Numbered from the stretch's first letter, positions 48,888 through 57,046 are shown. The stretch is DNA of 64,000 bases from Actinobacillus indolicus (GCF_004519515.1 NZ_CP038145.1:1716001-1780000); one strand, 5' to 3'. Numbers and translations: made by a program. The notes: generated from the sequence alone by a model not told the origin.

Positions 48888-50267
48888 ATGTTACAACATA
48901 AACCAGAACTTTTATCACCAGCAGGCACGCTGAAAAATATGCGTTATGCCTTTGCTTACGGGGCTGATGCCGTTTATGCAGGGCAGCCACGTTACAGCTT
49001 GCGTGTTCGCAATAACGAATTTAACCACGCTAATTTGAAAATCGGTATTGATGAAGCTCACGCACTCGGCAAAAAATTCTATGTGGTGGTCAATATCGCT
49101 CCACATAATTCCAAACTCAAAACCTTCATTAAAGATCTGCAAGCCGTTGTGGATATGAAGCCCGATGCGTTAATTATGTCTGACCCAGGCTTGATTATGT
49201 TGGTGCGTGAACATTTCCCGGAAATGGATATTCACCTTTCCGTACAAGCTAACGCAGTAAACTGGGCGACGGTGAAATTCTGGAAACAGATGGGATTAAC
49301 CCGTGTCATTCTTTCCCGTGAGCTTTCCATTGAAGAAATCGCAGAAATTCGTGAGCAAGTGCCTGATATGGAAATTGAAATTTTCGTCCACGGGGCGTTA
49401 TGTATGGCATATTCAGGACGTTGCTTATTGTCTGGCTATATCAATAAACGTGATCCGAACCAAGGTACTTGTACCAACGCTTGTCGCTGGGAATATCAGG
49501 TGGAAGAAGGTAAAGTGGATGATGTTGGTAATATCGTGTCGAAAATCGATCCGGAACAGCAGATTGAAATTAAAAATGTCGCACCAACCTTAGGCGAAGG
49601 CGATACCACGAGCAAAGTTTTCCTGCTTGCCGAAACGCAAAAACCGGATGAGCAAATGACCGCTTTTGAAGATGAACACGGCACCTACATTATGAACTCA
49701 AAAGATTTGCGTGCGGTGCAACACGTTGAGAAACTAACCCAAATTGGCGTACATTCCTTAAAAATTGAAGGTCGAACTAAATCGTTTTACTATTGTGCAA
49801 GAACCGCTCAAGTTTACCGCAAGGCGATTGATGATGCGGCAGCAGGCAAGCCTTTTGATGAAAGTTTAATGGATACGTTAGAATCCTTGGCACACCGTGG
49901 TTATACGGAAGGTTTCTTACGTCGCCATACCCACGATGAATACCAAAATTACGATTACGGCTATTCGATTTCAGAACGCCAACAGTTTGTTGGCGAATTT
50001 ACTGGCAAACGCAATGCGGAAGGTATGGCGGAAGTTGCTGTGAAAAATAAATTCTTACTTGGCGATGAAGTCGAAATGATGACCCCGAAAGGCAATATCG
50101 TATTCAAAATCGAACGAATGTTAAACCGCAAAAATGAAGCTGTTGATGCAGGTTTAGGCGATGGACATTTTGTCTTTTTAGATGTACCAGCCGATGTTGA
50201 ATTAGATTATGCCTTATTGATGCGTAATTTAGTCGATGCAAATACCAGAAATCCGCATAACTCATAA
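48888..50267 (+). CDS. trhP: tRNA hydroxylation protein TrhP (U32 family)
   Basis: Peptidase-U32-like protein, 459 residues (E. coli YegQ/TrhP 453), that with prephenate-derived substrate makes 5-hydroxyuridine at tRNA wobble position 34. Four Cys in the family arrangement, CMAYSGRCLLSGYI and GTCTNACRWE, are the probable iron-sulfur ligands. LLSPAGTLKNMRYAFAYGADAVYAG starts the TIM barrel, and a C-terminal extra domain follows. It stands alone and is flanked by USS-type and normal terminators. Confidence 0.92.
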   Translation: MLQHKPELLSPAGTLKNMRYAFAYGADAVYAGQPRYSLRVRNNEFNHANLKIGIDEAHALGKKFYVVVNIAPHNSKLKTFIKDLQAVVDMKPDALIMSDPGLIMLVREHFPEMDIHLSVQANAVNWATVKFWKQMGLTRVILSRELSIEEIAEIREQVPDMEIEIFVHGALCMAYSGRCLLSGYINKRDPNQGTCTNACRWEYQVEEGKVDDVGNIVSKIDPEQQIEIKNVAPTLGEGDTTSKVFLLAETQKPDEQMTAFEDEHGTYIMNSKDLRAVQHVEKLTQIGVHSLKIEGRTKSFYYCARTAQVYRKAIDDAAAGKPFDESLMDTLESLAHRGYTEGFLRRHTHDEYQNYDYGYSISERQQFVGEFTGKRNAEGMAEVAVKNKFLLGDEVEMMTPKGNIVFKIERMLNRKNEAVDAGLGDGHFVFLDVPADVELDYALLMRNLVDANTRNPHNS

Positions 50268-50272
50268 ATAAT

Positions 50273-50330
50273 ACAAGCGGTCACTTTCTCAAACTTTTTT
50301 GCAAAATTTTAGGGGAAAGTGACCGCTTGT
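50273..50330. terminator. Inverted USS pair between trhP and fbpC
   Basis: ACAAGCGGTCACTTTC (50273-50288) and GAAAGTGACCGCTTGT (50315-50330) form a perfect 16-bp stem with a TTTTTTGCAAAATTTT loop, between convergent genes; it is bidirectional. The best USS-pair terminator in the window. Confidence 0.82.
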
Positions 50331-50358
50331 AAAATTAAGAACTTATGTGTGAATCTTT

Positions 50359-51372
50359 TTATCTTTGAAACAAAACCAACTCTCTCATCTGGAAACTTAC
50401 CGATACTTTTGCTTGTAGCGACAAATCCGCTGTTTGGTAAGCGGTGACATTTGTGCCGTTTATTGCGATTTGGTAACGGTAGAATTGCCCTAAGAACAGT
50501 TTTTCAATCACCACACCTTGCCCGTTGTCATCGGCTTTCAGGGTAATCTGCTCTGGGCGGAGCAACCAATGATAGTCGCCAAGCGGATACTCGATCTCAG
50601 GGAATTGATAAGTACCAATCGGGCTTTCAAGGAAGTGATTTTCTAACACTTTGCACGGCAGGTAGTTTGTACCACCTAAAAAGTCAGCAACAAAAGCGTT
50701 CACTGGGGAGTGGTAAAGTTCGGTTGGCGTACCGAATTGTACGATCTTACCCTGATCCATCACCGCAATTTTATCGGCAAAGGCAAAGGCTTCTTCTTTG
50801 CTGTGGGTGACGAAAATCGCAGGAACTTTTTGGCTTTTTAAGATCTGTTTAATCTCTTGGATCATCGCATAGCGAGTTTGGCTGTCGATGTTGGAAAAGG
50901 GTTCATCGAGCAGTAATAATTCAGGTTCACAAGCTAAAGCGCGGGCAATGGCGACACGCTGTTGCTGTCCGCCAGAGAGTTCGTGTGGGAAGCGTCCTTC
51001 AAAGCCTTGTAGTTTCACCACCGATAACATCTGTTGGGTGCAACAATGTTGGTCGGATTTACACATTTTGCATAAGCCGAATTGAATATTTTGTGCCACC
51101 GTTAAATGCGGAAAGAGGGCGTAATCTTGGAAAATCAACCCGATTTGACGCTGTTCAATCGGTTTTTTCTGTAAATCTTCCCCAGCAAGAAAAATGTTGC
51201 CTTCGCTAATCGGAAGCAAACCCGCAATCGCTTTTAGTAGCGTCGTTTTGCCACAACCGCTTGCCCCCAATAGACAGACGATTTCATTTTCGCCTACGGC
51301 AAGATCGAGGGATTTTAGTACCACATTGTCGTCAAATTGACAGCTCAAATTTTGAATATCAAGTAATTTCAT
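50359..51372 (-). CDS. fbpC: Ferric-iron ABC transporter ATPase
   Basis: Energises FbpB. It is 337 residues with Walker A GASGCGKTT (37-45), Q-loop LIFQDYALFPHL, signature LSGGQQQR (132-139), Walker B LLLLDEPFSNID and a C-terminal OB/TOBE domain. An unusual cysteine cluster CKMCKSDQHCC lies at 101-111 (Cys101, 104, 110, 111) in the helical subdomain between Q-loop and signature. Last gene of fbpABC; the start is 1 bp from the fbpB stop. FbpC relatives that I remember lack this cluster. Confidence 0.92.
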   Translation of the reverse strand: MKLLDIQNLSCQFDDNVVLKSLDLAVGENEIVCLLGASGCGKTTLLKAIAGLLPISEGNIFLAGEDLQKKPIEQRQIGLIFQDYALFPHLTVAQNIQFGLCKMCKSDQHCCTQQMLSVVKLQGFEGRFPHELSGGQQQRVAIARALACEPELLLLDEPFSNIDSQTRYAMIQEIKQILKSQKVPAIFVTHSKEEAFAFADKIAVMDQGKIVQFGTPTELYHSPVNAFVADFLGGTNYLPCKVLENHFLESPIGTYQFPEIEYPLGDYHWLLRPEQITLKADDNGQGVVIEKLFLGQFYRYQIAINGTNVTAYQTADLSLQAKVSVSFQMRELVLFQR

Positions 51373-51373
51373 A

Positions 51374-53026
51374 TTAACGTTCTTTTTGCGATTGAGAGAT
51401 TAACGAACGGGTCAGCCAAATAACAGGGATTAATCCGACTAACACCAACACAATGGCTGGCAAGGCGGCTCGCTCTAATTGTTCGTCCGAAGTAAAGGTG
51501 AAAACGTGGGTCGCTAGGGTATCAAAGTTGAACGGTCGCAATAACAGTGACGCATTTAACTCTTTCATACTTTCAATAAAGACCATTAAGCCCGCGGTAA
51601 TAATCCCTTTGGTAATCAAGGGGATATGCACACTTTTAAACATTGATAAGCCTGTTTTTCCCATTGTTTGGCTTGCCATATCCAACGACGGTGAAATTTT
51701 GCCGAGTGAGGTTTCAAGGCTACCGATTGCCATTGCAGAGAAGCGGATCACATAGGCAAGGACTAAGGCAAACAGTGAACCGGAAAAAATCAAGCCGACA
51801 GGGGAAAGATCTAAGGATTTCAGTAAGGCGTGTAGTTGGTGATCGGCAAAGGTCAATGGCGACAACAAGCCGATTGCCAGTACAGTCCCTGGAATGGCAT
51901 AGCCTAATGACGAAAATTGTAACGACAAGCGGGTCGATTTCGCCCAAAATCTGCGATTGGCCGACAGACGATGAGCAAAATGCAGTAACAGAGCAAGGGC
52001 AACGGTAATGATCGAGGCAATAATAGATACTTTCAAGCTATTTAAGGCAAATTGCACAAAATCTAAATTCCACGACTGTTCAAAATAGTGGAAAGACCAA
52101 TAGATTAATCGCCCAAATGGAATAAAGAACGCCAATGCCAGCAACCCCCAGCACCAGCCTTGTGCAAGCCACAGTTTCCAGCCGGTGAGCTGTTTGAACG
52201 AGGTTTTCTTTTCATAGCCACGCTGATAGCTTTTTTGTTTGCGACGGCTGTATTGTTCAAGGCTGATAAACAGAAAAATCATCAGCAACATAAAAATGGA
52301 AATACGGCTTGCCGTGCCGAGATCTTGAAAGCCGAGCCACGAGTCGTAGATGGCAGTCGTCAAAGTTGGCACTGCAAAATAGGACACAGTGCCGAAATCG
52401 CCTAAGGTTTCCATTGCGACTAACGCCATACCGACAGCAATCGCAGGGCGAATTAAAGGGAAAGTAATTTTACGGAAAATATCCGCCGGCGACGAACCTA
52501 ACATTCTGGCACTGTGAGTGAGGTTTTCGGATTGTTCTAATAATGCCACTCGAGCCAGTAAGAAAATATAAGGGTAGAGTACAAGGGCAAGCACAAAGCA
52601 AGCACCGTAAAGGGTACGGATTTTCGGAAACCAATAATCGTGCGGTGTTTGCCAACCGAAAATACCACGTAACATTTCCTGAAATGCCCCAGAATAGTCG
52701 AGTAAATCGGTATAAAGGTAAGCGATTAAATAAGCAGGCATTGCTAACGGCAAGCAAAGCAACCATTGAAGCGTTTTTTGCCCACAGAATTGATAATTTG
52801 CAACGATCCAAGCGGACGGTAGTGCAAAAAAAAGTGCAAGGACGACAGTGCCTAAGACTAACAGGCTTGAGTTAAGCAGATAAGTGCCTAGCATTGTATC
52901 CCAAAGATGAACGAGATTTTCCATTTCACCTTCAAAAGCGTGATAGCCAATGGCAAGCAACGGAAGAAGGATTAACAGCGTAGTTGCAAGGGCAGAAAGT
53001 TGCCAAGGTAAATAGGAATTTTTCAT
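51374..53026 (-). CDS. fbpB: Ferric-iron ABC transporter permease (fused double domain)
   Basis: Two permease units in one protein, about 12 helices, 550 residues from MKNSYLPWQLSALATT at 53026. The upstream in-frame start at 53086 would add 20 residues crossing a palindromic repeat, and is unlikely. EAA-type cytoplasmic loops are seen at LTHSARMLGSSPADIFRKITFPL and SLDMASQTMGKTGLSMFKSVHIPL. This matches FbpB/HitB. Gene order fbpA-fbpB-fbpC, with a GTAGGGG repeat between A and B. Confidence 0.92.
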   Translation of the reverse strand: MKNSYLPWQLSALATTLLILLPLLAIGYHAFEGEMENLVHLWDTMLGTYLLNSSLLVLGTVVLALFFALPSAWIVANYQFCGQKTLQWLLCLPLAMPAYLIAYLYTDLLDYSGAFQEMLRGIFGWQTPHDYWFPKIRTLYGACFVLALVLYPYIFLLARVALLEQSENLTHSARMLGSSPADIFRKITFPLIRPAIAVGMALVAMETLGDFGTVSYFAVPTLTTAIYDSWLGFQDLGTASRISIFMLLMIFLFISLEQYSRRKQKSYQRGYEKKTSFKQLTGWKLWLAQGWCWGLLALAFFIPFGRLIYWSFHYFEQSWNLDFVQFALNSLKVSIIASIITVALALLLHFAHRLSANRRFWAKSTRLSLQFSSLGYAIPGTVLAIGLLSPLTFADHQLHALLKSLDLSPVGLIFSGSLFALVLAYVIRFSAMAIGSLETSLGKISPSLDMASQTMGKTGLSMFKSVHIPLITKGIITAGLMVFIESMKELNASLLLRPFNFDTLATHVFTFTSDEQLERAALPAIVLVLVGLIPVIWLTRSLISQSQKER

Positions 53027-53045
53027 TGAGATCTCTATAAACGTT

Positions 53046-53102
53046 GTAGGGGCGAAATACTTTTCGCCCCTGTTAATTTGAGGCAAACATCATTTGCCCC
53101 TA
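53046..53102. repeat. GTAGGGGCGAAA palindromic element in fbp operon
   Basis: AGGGGCGAAA / TTTCGCCCCT is a perfect 10-bp stem (53048-53071), followed by a GAGGCAAA / TTTGCCCC stem ending CCCCTA. It is inserted between the fbpA stop and the fbpB start, so it lies within the transcript. It is one of five GTAGG-type copies here and may stabilise or attenuate fbpA mRNA. Confidence 0.75.
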
Positions 53103-53119
53103 TGACTATTTTTTATAAA

Positions 53120-54142
53120 TTATTTTGCAAAATCGTCAAATTTAACTTCATCAACAAGTTTTAACGCTTGTTCGTAGTTTTTCGCAATCGCTTCAAGTTT
53201 GATCGCATCGGCAGAGTATTCACCCCAACCTTTTACTAATGCAGAACGCTCAACACCCGGTTTTACTGGATATTCATGGTTAAGTTCCGCATATAAGCTT
53301 TGTGCTTTATCACCACTTAAAAACTCAATTAACTTAACAGCATTTGCTTTATTTGGTGAATGTTTAGCAAGCGCTACTGCACTGATGTTTACGTGAGTGC
53401 CGTATTGACCATCTGGGAAGTTGATGATTGCTGACTCTGCCCAAGATTTTTGTTTTTCATCTTCGAGCATTTTACCATAGTAATAGCTGTTTCCTAAAGC
53501 GTAATCACAGATACCTTCTTTGATTGCTTTTACTTGGTCACGGTCGCCACCTTGTGGTTTTTGTGCAAGATTTGCTTTTAATCCTTCTAAGAACGCTTTA
53601 GTTTTCTCTACACCATAATGTTCAATCATTGCTGCGAAGAGAGATACATTGTATGAGTTTTTGCCTGAACGTACGCATACTTTGCCTTTGAATTCAGGTT
53701 TGGCTAAATCTAAGTAATCAAAGCCCGCTGGTAATTTGCCAACACGATCTTTTGAGGTATAAATCACACGTGCACGTGATGTTAAACCGAACCATTCACC
53801 GTTTGAATCACGGAATTGTGCGGGAATATTTTTTTCTAACGTTTTTGAGTCAATTTTTTGTGCAAGTCCTGCCTTTACAATTTCCATTACACGACTAATA
53901 TCAACGGTCAAAAGTACATCAGCAGGGCTTAATTCCCCTTCTTTTTTAACACGCTCAACTAAGCCTTTATCTGCAAAGATCACGTTTACTTTGATACCTG
54001 TTTGTTTTTCAAAGTCTTTTAACATCGGCTCAATTAAGTACGGCTGACGGTAAGAGTAAACATTGACTTCGTTTGATGCTAATGCAGAAGTTGAAATGAC
54101 AGATGATAATGCTAACGCAAGGAAAGAAAGTGATTTTTTCAT
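53120..54142 (-). CDS. fbpA: Periplasmic ferric-iron-binding protein
   Basis: Captures Fe3+ in the periplasm for FbpBC. It is 340 residues with a signal peptide (ending TSALA) and mature start SNEVNVYSYRQPYLIEP. Tyr-rich iron site features are present: NSYYYGKM with adjacent Tyr, and FGLTSRARVIYTS. It closely resembles my memory of Mannheimia haemolytica FbpA, a class III (tyrosine-dominated, carbonate-dependent) ferric-binding protein; binding of hexose phosphates (AfuA type) is less likely. First gene of the operon; a Fur-like half-site lies upstream. Confidence 0.92.
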   Translation of the reverse strand: MKKSLSFLALALSSVISTSALASNEVNVYSYRQPYLIEPMLKDFEKQTGIKVNVIFADKGLVERVKKEGELSPADVLLTVDISRVMEIVKAGLAQKIDSKTLEKNIPAQFRDSNGEWFGLTSRARVIYTSKDRVGKLPAGFDYLDLAKPEFKGKVCVRSGKNSYNVSLFAAMIEHYGVEKTKAFLEGLKANLAQKPQGGDRDQVKAIKEGICDYALGNSYYYGKMLEDEKQKSWAESAIINFPDGQYGTHVNISAVALAKHSPNKANAVKLIEFLSGDKAQSLYAELNHEYPVKPGVERSALVKGWGEYSADAIKLEAIAKNYEQALKLVDEVKFDDFAK

Positions 54143-54161
54143 AAAATATCCTCAAAGAGAG

Positions 54162-54180
54162 AAAATGATAACCTACTAAA
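54162..54180 (-). promoter_or_regulatory. Possible Fur half-site before fbpA
   Basis: GAAAATGATAACCTACTAA fits the first 11 bases of the Fur box (GATAATGATAA) with one mismatch, but not the rest. It lies 20-40 bp before the fbpA start. Iron control is expected for this operon; this site is weak. Confidence 0.3.
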
Positions 54181-54231
54181 ATAGTAAGCGTTTACAAAAC
54201 GTGGCAAGTTTAAAGTTTTCATTATTTTATG

Positions 54232-54738
54232 TCAATAAGAACTATTTTTATTTACATAAGGCGTTGTTATTGCTTTTTCTTCTTGATAAGAATTGACAAA
54301 TAAACTACACACCCCGACAAAAATAAAGACATCTGCAAGGTTGAAAATCGGATAATGCCACGTTTTCCAAAAAAGATGTAAATAATCCACCACATAGCCA
54401 CGAAAAGCACGGTCAATCCCATTTGCTAAACCGCCCCCGATAATTAACGCGTAGCCCACATTTTCCCATTGAGATTTGGCTTTATTTTGATAAAGTAAAT
54501 ATGTCAAAAAGCCCGAAATAAATAACGCTAATCCTAAGAAAAAATAGGTCTGCCAGCCCGATTGGTCGGCTAAAAAGCTAAAGGCTGCCCCATAATTTCT
54601 TGCATAGGTTAAATTAAAAAATGGCAAGAGATTAATGCTTTCTGATAGCTCAAAACGTTCAACCACAAGCTGTTTGACACCTAAATCAATCAATATCGCA
54701 ATCAGGCTTAACCATAGCCATTTTAATGCTGTTTTCAT
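54232..54738 (-). CDS. lspA: Prolipoprotein signal peptidase
   Basis: Aspartic membrane protease that cleaves lipoprotein signal peptides. It is 168 residues from MKTALKWLWL at 54738 (E. coli 164); a longer in-frame start would add 12 residues. Four helices; catalytic Asp in GGGLANGIDR (NxxD) and FNLADVFI. It lies downstream of a DsbA-like gene instead of ileS-ispH. A terminator hairpin with T6 lies just before it, so its promoter is unclear. LspA homologues also occur in lead-resistance (pbr) loci, but this one resembles housekeeping H. influenzae LspA. Confidence 0.92.
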   Translation of the reverse strand: MKTALKWLWLSLIAILIDLGVKQLVVERFELSESINLLPFFNLTYARNYGAAFSFLADQSGWQTYFFLGLALFISGFLTYLLYQNKAKSQWENVGYALIIGGGLANGIDRAFRGYVVDYLHLFWKTWHYPIFNLADVFIFVGVCSLFVNSYQEEKAITTPYVNKNSSY

Positions 54739-54752
54739 TTGAATTTTCCTTG

Positions 54753-54782
54753 AAAAAAGAGAGAAAGCGGTCACTTTCTCTC
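54753..54782 (-). terminator. Terminator between DsbA-like gene and lspA
   Basis: GAGAGAAAG/CTTTCTCTC stem with a TGACCG loop followed by TTTTTTC on the minus strand, 6 bp after the DsbA-like stop. The right arm holds a USS core fragment. It should stop or attenuate MerR-driven transcription before lspA. Confidence 0.8.
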
Positions 54783-54788
54783 AACTTT

Positions 54789-55409
54789 TTACTTTTTCGC
54801 TTTCGCTAACTGTTCCTGAACCAAAAGATGGAGTTGGTCGGGGTGAAATTCTTCGAGCTTCTTACCATTCACGAAAAATTCAGGGGTTTTGAGAATTTTC
54901 AGCTTCTCAATATCTTTCGCATCACTTTCCAATGCTGCCGTCACACTCTCAGAATACATTTGTTGCTTCGCCAATTCAGGATCTAACCCTGCTTTTACCG
55001 CTGCGTCCCAAGCGGCTTGAGCATTTTCATCATCGTGCCATTCAGGTTGTGAATTTAACACTGCTTCAAGTACCGCAGGATATTTATCTTGCAAACGCGC
55101 CGCTTCCAGAATACGCGCTGCCTTTTCCGAGCCTTTGTGGAACAAGGCATAACGCATTACCAGCCGAACATCTTTAGGGTTCTCGGCTAAAATCGCCTTG
55201 ACATAAGGATAGATTGCTCGACAGGCTTCGCAGGACGGGTCAAAAAATTCCACAATCGTCACAGGGGCGTTTACTTCACCAATTCTAGGGCTATAAGAGC
55301 GGATAAATTCCGCATTACTTTGCGTAGGCGTGCCATTAAATTCCGTATAAGCATAGCCGCCAAATGCAACCGCAGCCGCCACAAGAGCGATAAGTACACT
55401 TTTTTTCAT
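54789..55409 (-). CDS. DsbA-family periplasmic thiol protein
   Basis: Periplasmic thioredoxin-fold protein of 206 residues. A signal-anchor (LIALVAAAVAFGGYA) is followed by a mature domain with FFDPSCEACRAIYP: Cys60-Glu-Ala-Cys63 active site. Cis-Pro is in ILKTPEFFVNG. It resembles the DsbA/ScsC/thioredoxin_4 group; CEAC replaces CPHC of DsbA. Function may be oxidase, isomerase or metal-linked thiol repair. Its promoter carries a MerR operator identical (1 base different) to the one before the CDF exporter, so it is probably metal-induced. Confidence 0.82.
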   Translation of the reverse strand: MKKSVLIALVAAAVAFGGYAYTEFNGTPTQSNAEFIRSYSPRIGEVNAPVTIVEFFDPSCEACRAIYPYVKAILAENPKDVRLVMRYALFHKGSEKAARILEAARLQDKYPAVLEAVLNSQPEWHDDENAQAAWDAAVKAGLDPELAKQQMYSESVTAALESDAKDIEKLKILKTPEFFVNGKKLEEFHPDQLHLLVQEQLAKAKK

Positions 55410-55443
55410 TGAGTTTCCTTTTTATTGATTAATAAGAGATTGC

Positions 55444-55474
55444 AGTGTAAAGTCTGTAGTTGCTACAAGGTCAA
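55444..55474 (-). promoter_or_regulatory. MerR-type operator-promoter of the DsbA-like gene
   Basis: On the minus strand -35 TTGACC (55474-55469) and -10 TACACT (55449-55444) are separated by 19 bp, the long spacer typical of MerR-activated promoters. The dyad TGTAGTTGCTACA (55455-55467) lies in the spacer. The merR gene reads divergently from a start 13 bp away, with a possible weak promoter TTGCAG/CTACAA. Confidence 0.82.
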
Positions 55475-55486
55475 GGGATTTATAAA

Positions 55487-55894
55487 ATGAAAATCAACGA
55501 ATTAAGCAAAGCAAGCGGGGTGAATCTAGAGACAATTCGCTATTATGAAAAAGTCGGAATTCTGCCCGAGCCACAACGTTCCGCAAATGGCTATCGGGTG
55601 TATGGCTCGACAGCACTTGAGTTGCTTCGGTTTATCCGTAACTGCCGAGCCTTAGGTTTTTCGTTGGATGAAATTAAATATCTCAATCAGCTCAAATCGC
55701 TACCGCAAAAATCTTGTACGGCTGATCAGATGATTGTGCAACATTTGGCGAAAGTTGATGAGAAAATCGCTCAACTAATTGAAATTAAACATTTTTTGAA
55801 TCAATTAGTGAACGTTGAAGAACACGATGTTGAAAATTGTAAAGCGATTTCGGGGCTGAACGCGAAAATAGCGATTGAGCATCAGGGCGAATAG
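55487..55894 (+). CDS. MerR-family metal-responsive regulator (Zn/Cd/Pb type)
   Basis: Dimeric activator of 135 residues. The N-terminal winged HTH reads MKINELSKASGVNLETIRYYEKVGILPEPQR. Cys77 (SLPQKSCTAD) at the start of the dimer helix and Cys118 (VENCKAI) in the C-terminal loop match ZntR/CadR/PbrR ligands, and not the CueR Cu(I) pattern. The start at 55487 gives the usual MKI. It is divergent from the DsbA-like gene, and its stop is 12 bp from the convergent CDF exporter. A second copy of the same operator lies before the exporter. Confidence 0.88.
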   Translation: MKINELSKASGVNLETIRYYEKVGILPEPQRSANGYRVYGSTALELLRFIRNCRALGFSLDEIKYLNQLKSLPQKSCTADQMIVQHLAKVDEKIAQLIEIKHFLNQLVNVEEHDVENCKAISGLNAKIAIEHQGE

Positions 55895-55906
55895 TCGCCC
55901 TGTTAA

Positions 55907-56551
55907 TTAAGACTTCAGGCTTTTTATCGCATTTTGCGTCACCTGCCAGCCACTACGCAAGATCACCAAACTGAGCAATAAACTCGCCACAGGATCGACC
56001 CATTGCCAATTTAACCAATACGCCGCCAAGCCTGAAATAATCGCGACCACAGAGCCGAGCAAATCCGCCATAACGTGCAAATATGCCGAACGCACATTGA
56101 GATTGTCGTGATCGGCTTTGAGCATCAAACGAGCCACAATCAGATTGACGACTAAGCCGAGTGTCGCCACCCATATCATCGGCAACGCCTGCATTGGCTG
56201 TGGTGTTTGCAATCGCTCAACCGCTTCCCAAATGATATAGCCTGCAATCACCAATAACGAGCCACCGTTCAGTACTGCCAACCACTGCGACAATTTAGGC
56301 TTTTTATCTGCAATCCACAACGCCAACACCGCAAGCCCTAGCGATAAACTATCGTTTGCCATATGCCCTGCATCTGCCATTAATGCCAAGCTGTTAAAAA
56401 GATAACCGCCGACAAACTCCACTAGCATAAATAAGCTAATTAAGGCAAAACTGAACAGCAAAATACGGCGATCTTGCGGAATATGGCTGTGATGATGCTC
56501 AGAATGAGAGCAAGATGTTGAATGTGAATGGGTATGTGAATGAGTGTGCAT
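55907..56551 (-). CDS. Short CDF-family zinc-type exporter
   Basis: Cation diffusion facilitator, proton-coupled divalent metal export across the inner membrane. It is only 214 residues: a His-rich head with ten His in the first 23 positions (MHTHSHTHSHSTSCSHSEHHH), six helices and then stop. Metal-site residues are intact: His63-x3-Asp67 (ADAGHMAND) and His159-x3-Asp163 (HVMADLLGS), as in CzcD/ZitB-type zinc members. The C-terminal cytoplasmic dimer domain (~80 residues) is missing; natural CTD-less CDFs are known. A MerR-type operator lies upstream. Confidence 0.9.
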   Translation of the reverse strand: MHTHSHTHSHSTSCSHSEHHHSHIPQDRRILLFSFALISLFMLVEFVGGYLFNSLALMADAGHMANDSLSLGLAVLALWIADKKPKLSQWLAVLNGGSLLVIAGYIIWEAVERLQTPQPMQALPMIWVATLGLVVNLIVARLMLKADHDNLNVRSAYLHVMADLLGSVVAIISGLAAYWLNWQWVDPVASLLLSLVILRSGWQVTQNAIKSLKS

Positions 56552-56582
56552 AAATCCTAATCTCCAATAATAAGGTGAGATT

Positions 56583-56613
56583 AGGATAAAGTCTGTAGTT
56601 GCTATAAGGTCAA
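56583..56613 (-). promoter_or_regulatory. MerR-type operator-promoter of the CDF exporter
   Basis: -35 TTGACC (56613-56608) and -10 TATCCT (56588-56583) with a 19-bp spacer; dyad TGTAGTTGCTATA (56595-56607). The 27-bp core differs from the DsbA-like operator by one base, which strongly suggests one regulator for both. Confidence 0.85.
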
Positions 56614-56623
56614 GCAGATTTCA

Positions 56624-56899
56624 TCAATAATGATAAACATCAAAATCGGTAAAGGTTTTATCGCCCTTATAATCCAACTCAATCACCCGTTCCACCCTTG
56701 CTGAACGTGGTCCGTGTTGTAACCATTCACGCAATTTTGCGATTTGTTCTTCCGTGCCTTGTACAATCACTTCGACACTGCCGTCACTGCAATTTCGCAC
56801 TGAACCGACCACGCCGATTTTATTTGCCGTTTGCCAAGTGAAAAAACGAAAGCCGACACCTTGCACTAAGCCGTAAATGTAAAAAAGTTTAGATTGCAT
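56624..56899 (-). CDS. acyP: Acylphosphatase
   Basis: Small hydrolase of acyl phosphates, 91 residues (E. coli YccX 92). The active-site Arg is in GLVQGVGFRFFT and the catalytic Asn in VGSVRNCSDGSVEV; both intact. Beta-alpha-beta sandwich. It is monocistronic and minus-strand, next to the CDF exporter. No biological link to the metal genes is known. Confidence 0.95.
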   Translation of the reverse strand: MQSKLFYIYGLVQGVGFRFFTWQTANKIGVVGSVRNCSDGSVEVIVQGTEEQIAKLREWLQHGPRSARVERVIELDYKGDKTFTDFDVYHY

Positions 56900-57046
56900 A
56901 ACTCTTCCTTATTGTCCTTTTGCAAATTTTTAGGAAAATCCGACCGCTTGTAACCTATGTTAGCGAAATTCGGTTGTTCATTACAGCAAAAAAGCCGATA
57001 ATACACGACATTTTTTAGATTTTCTGATGATAAATTCGTGGGTTAA

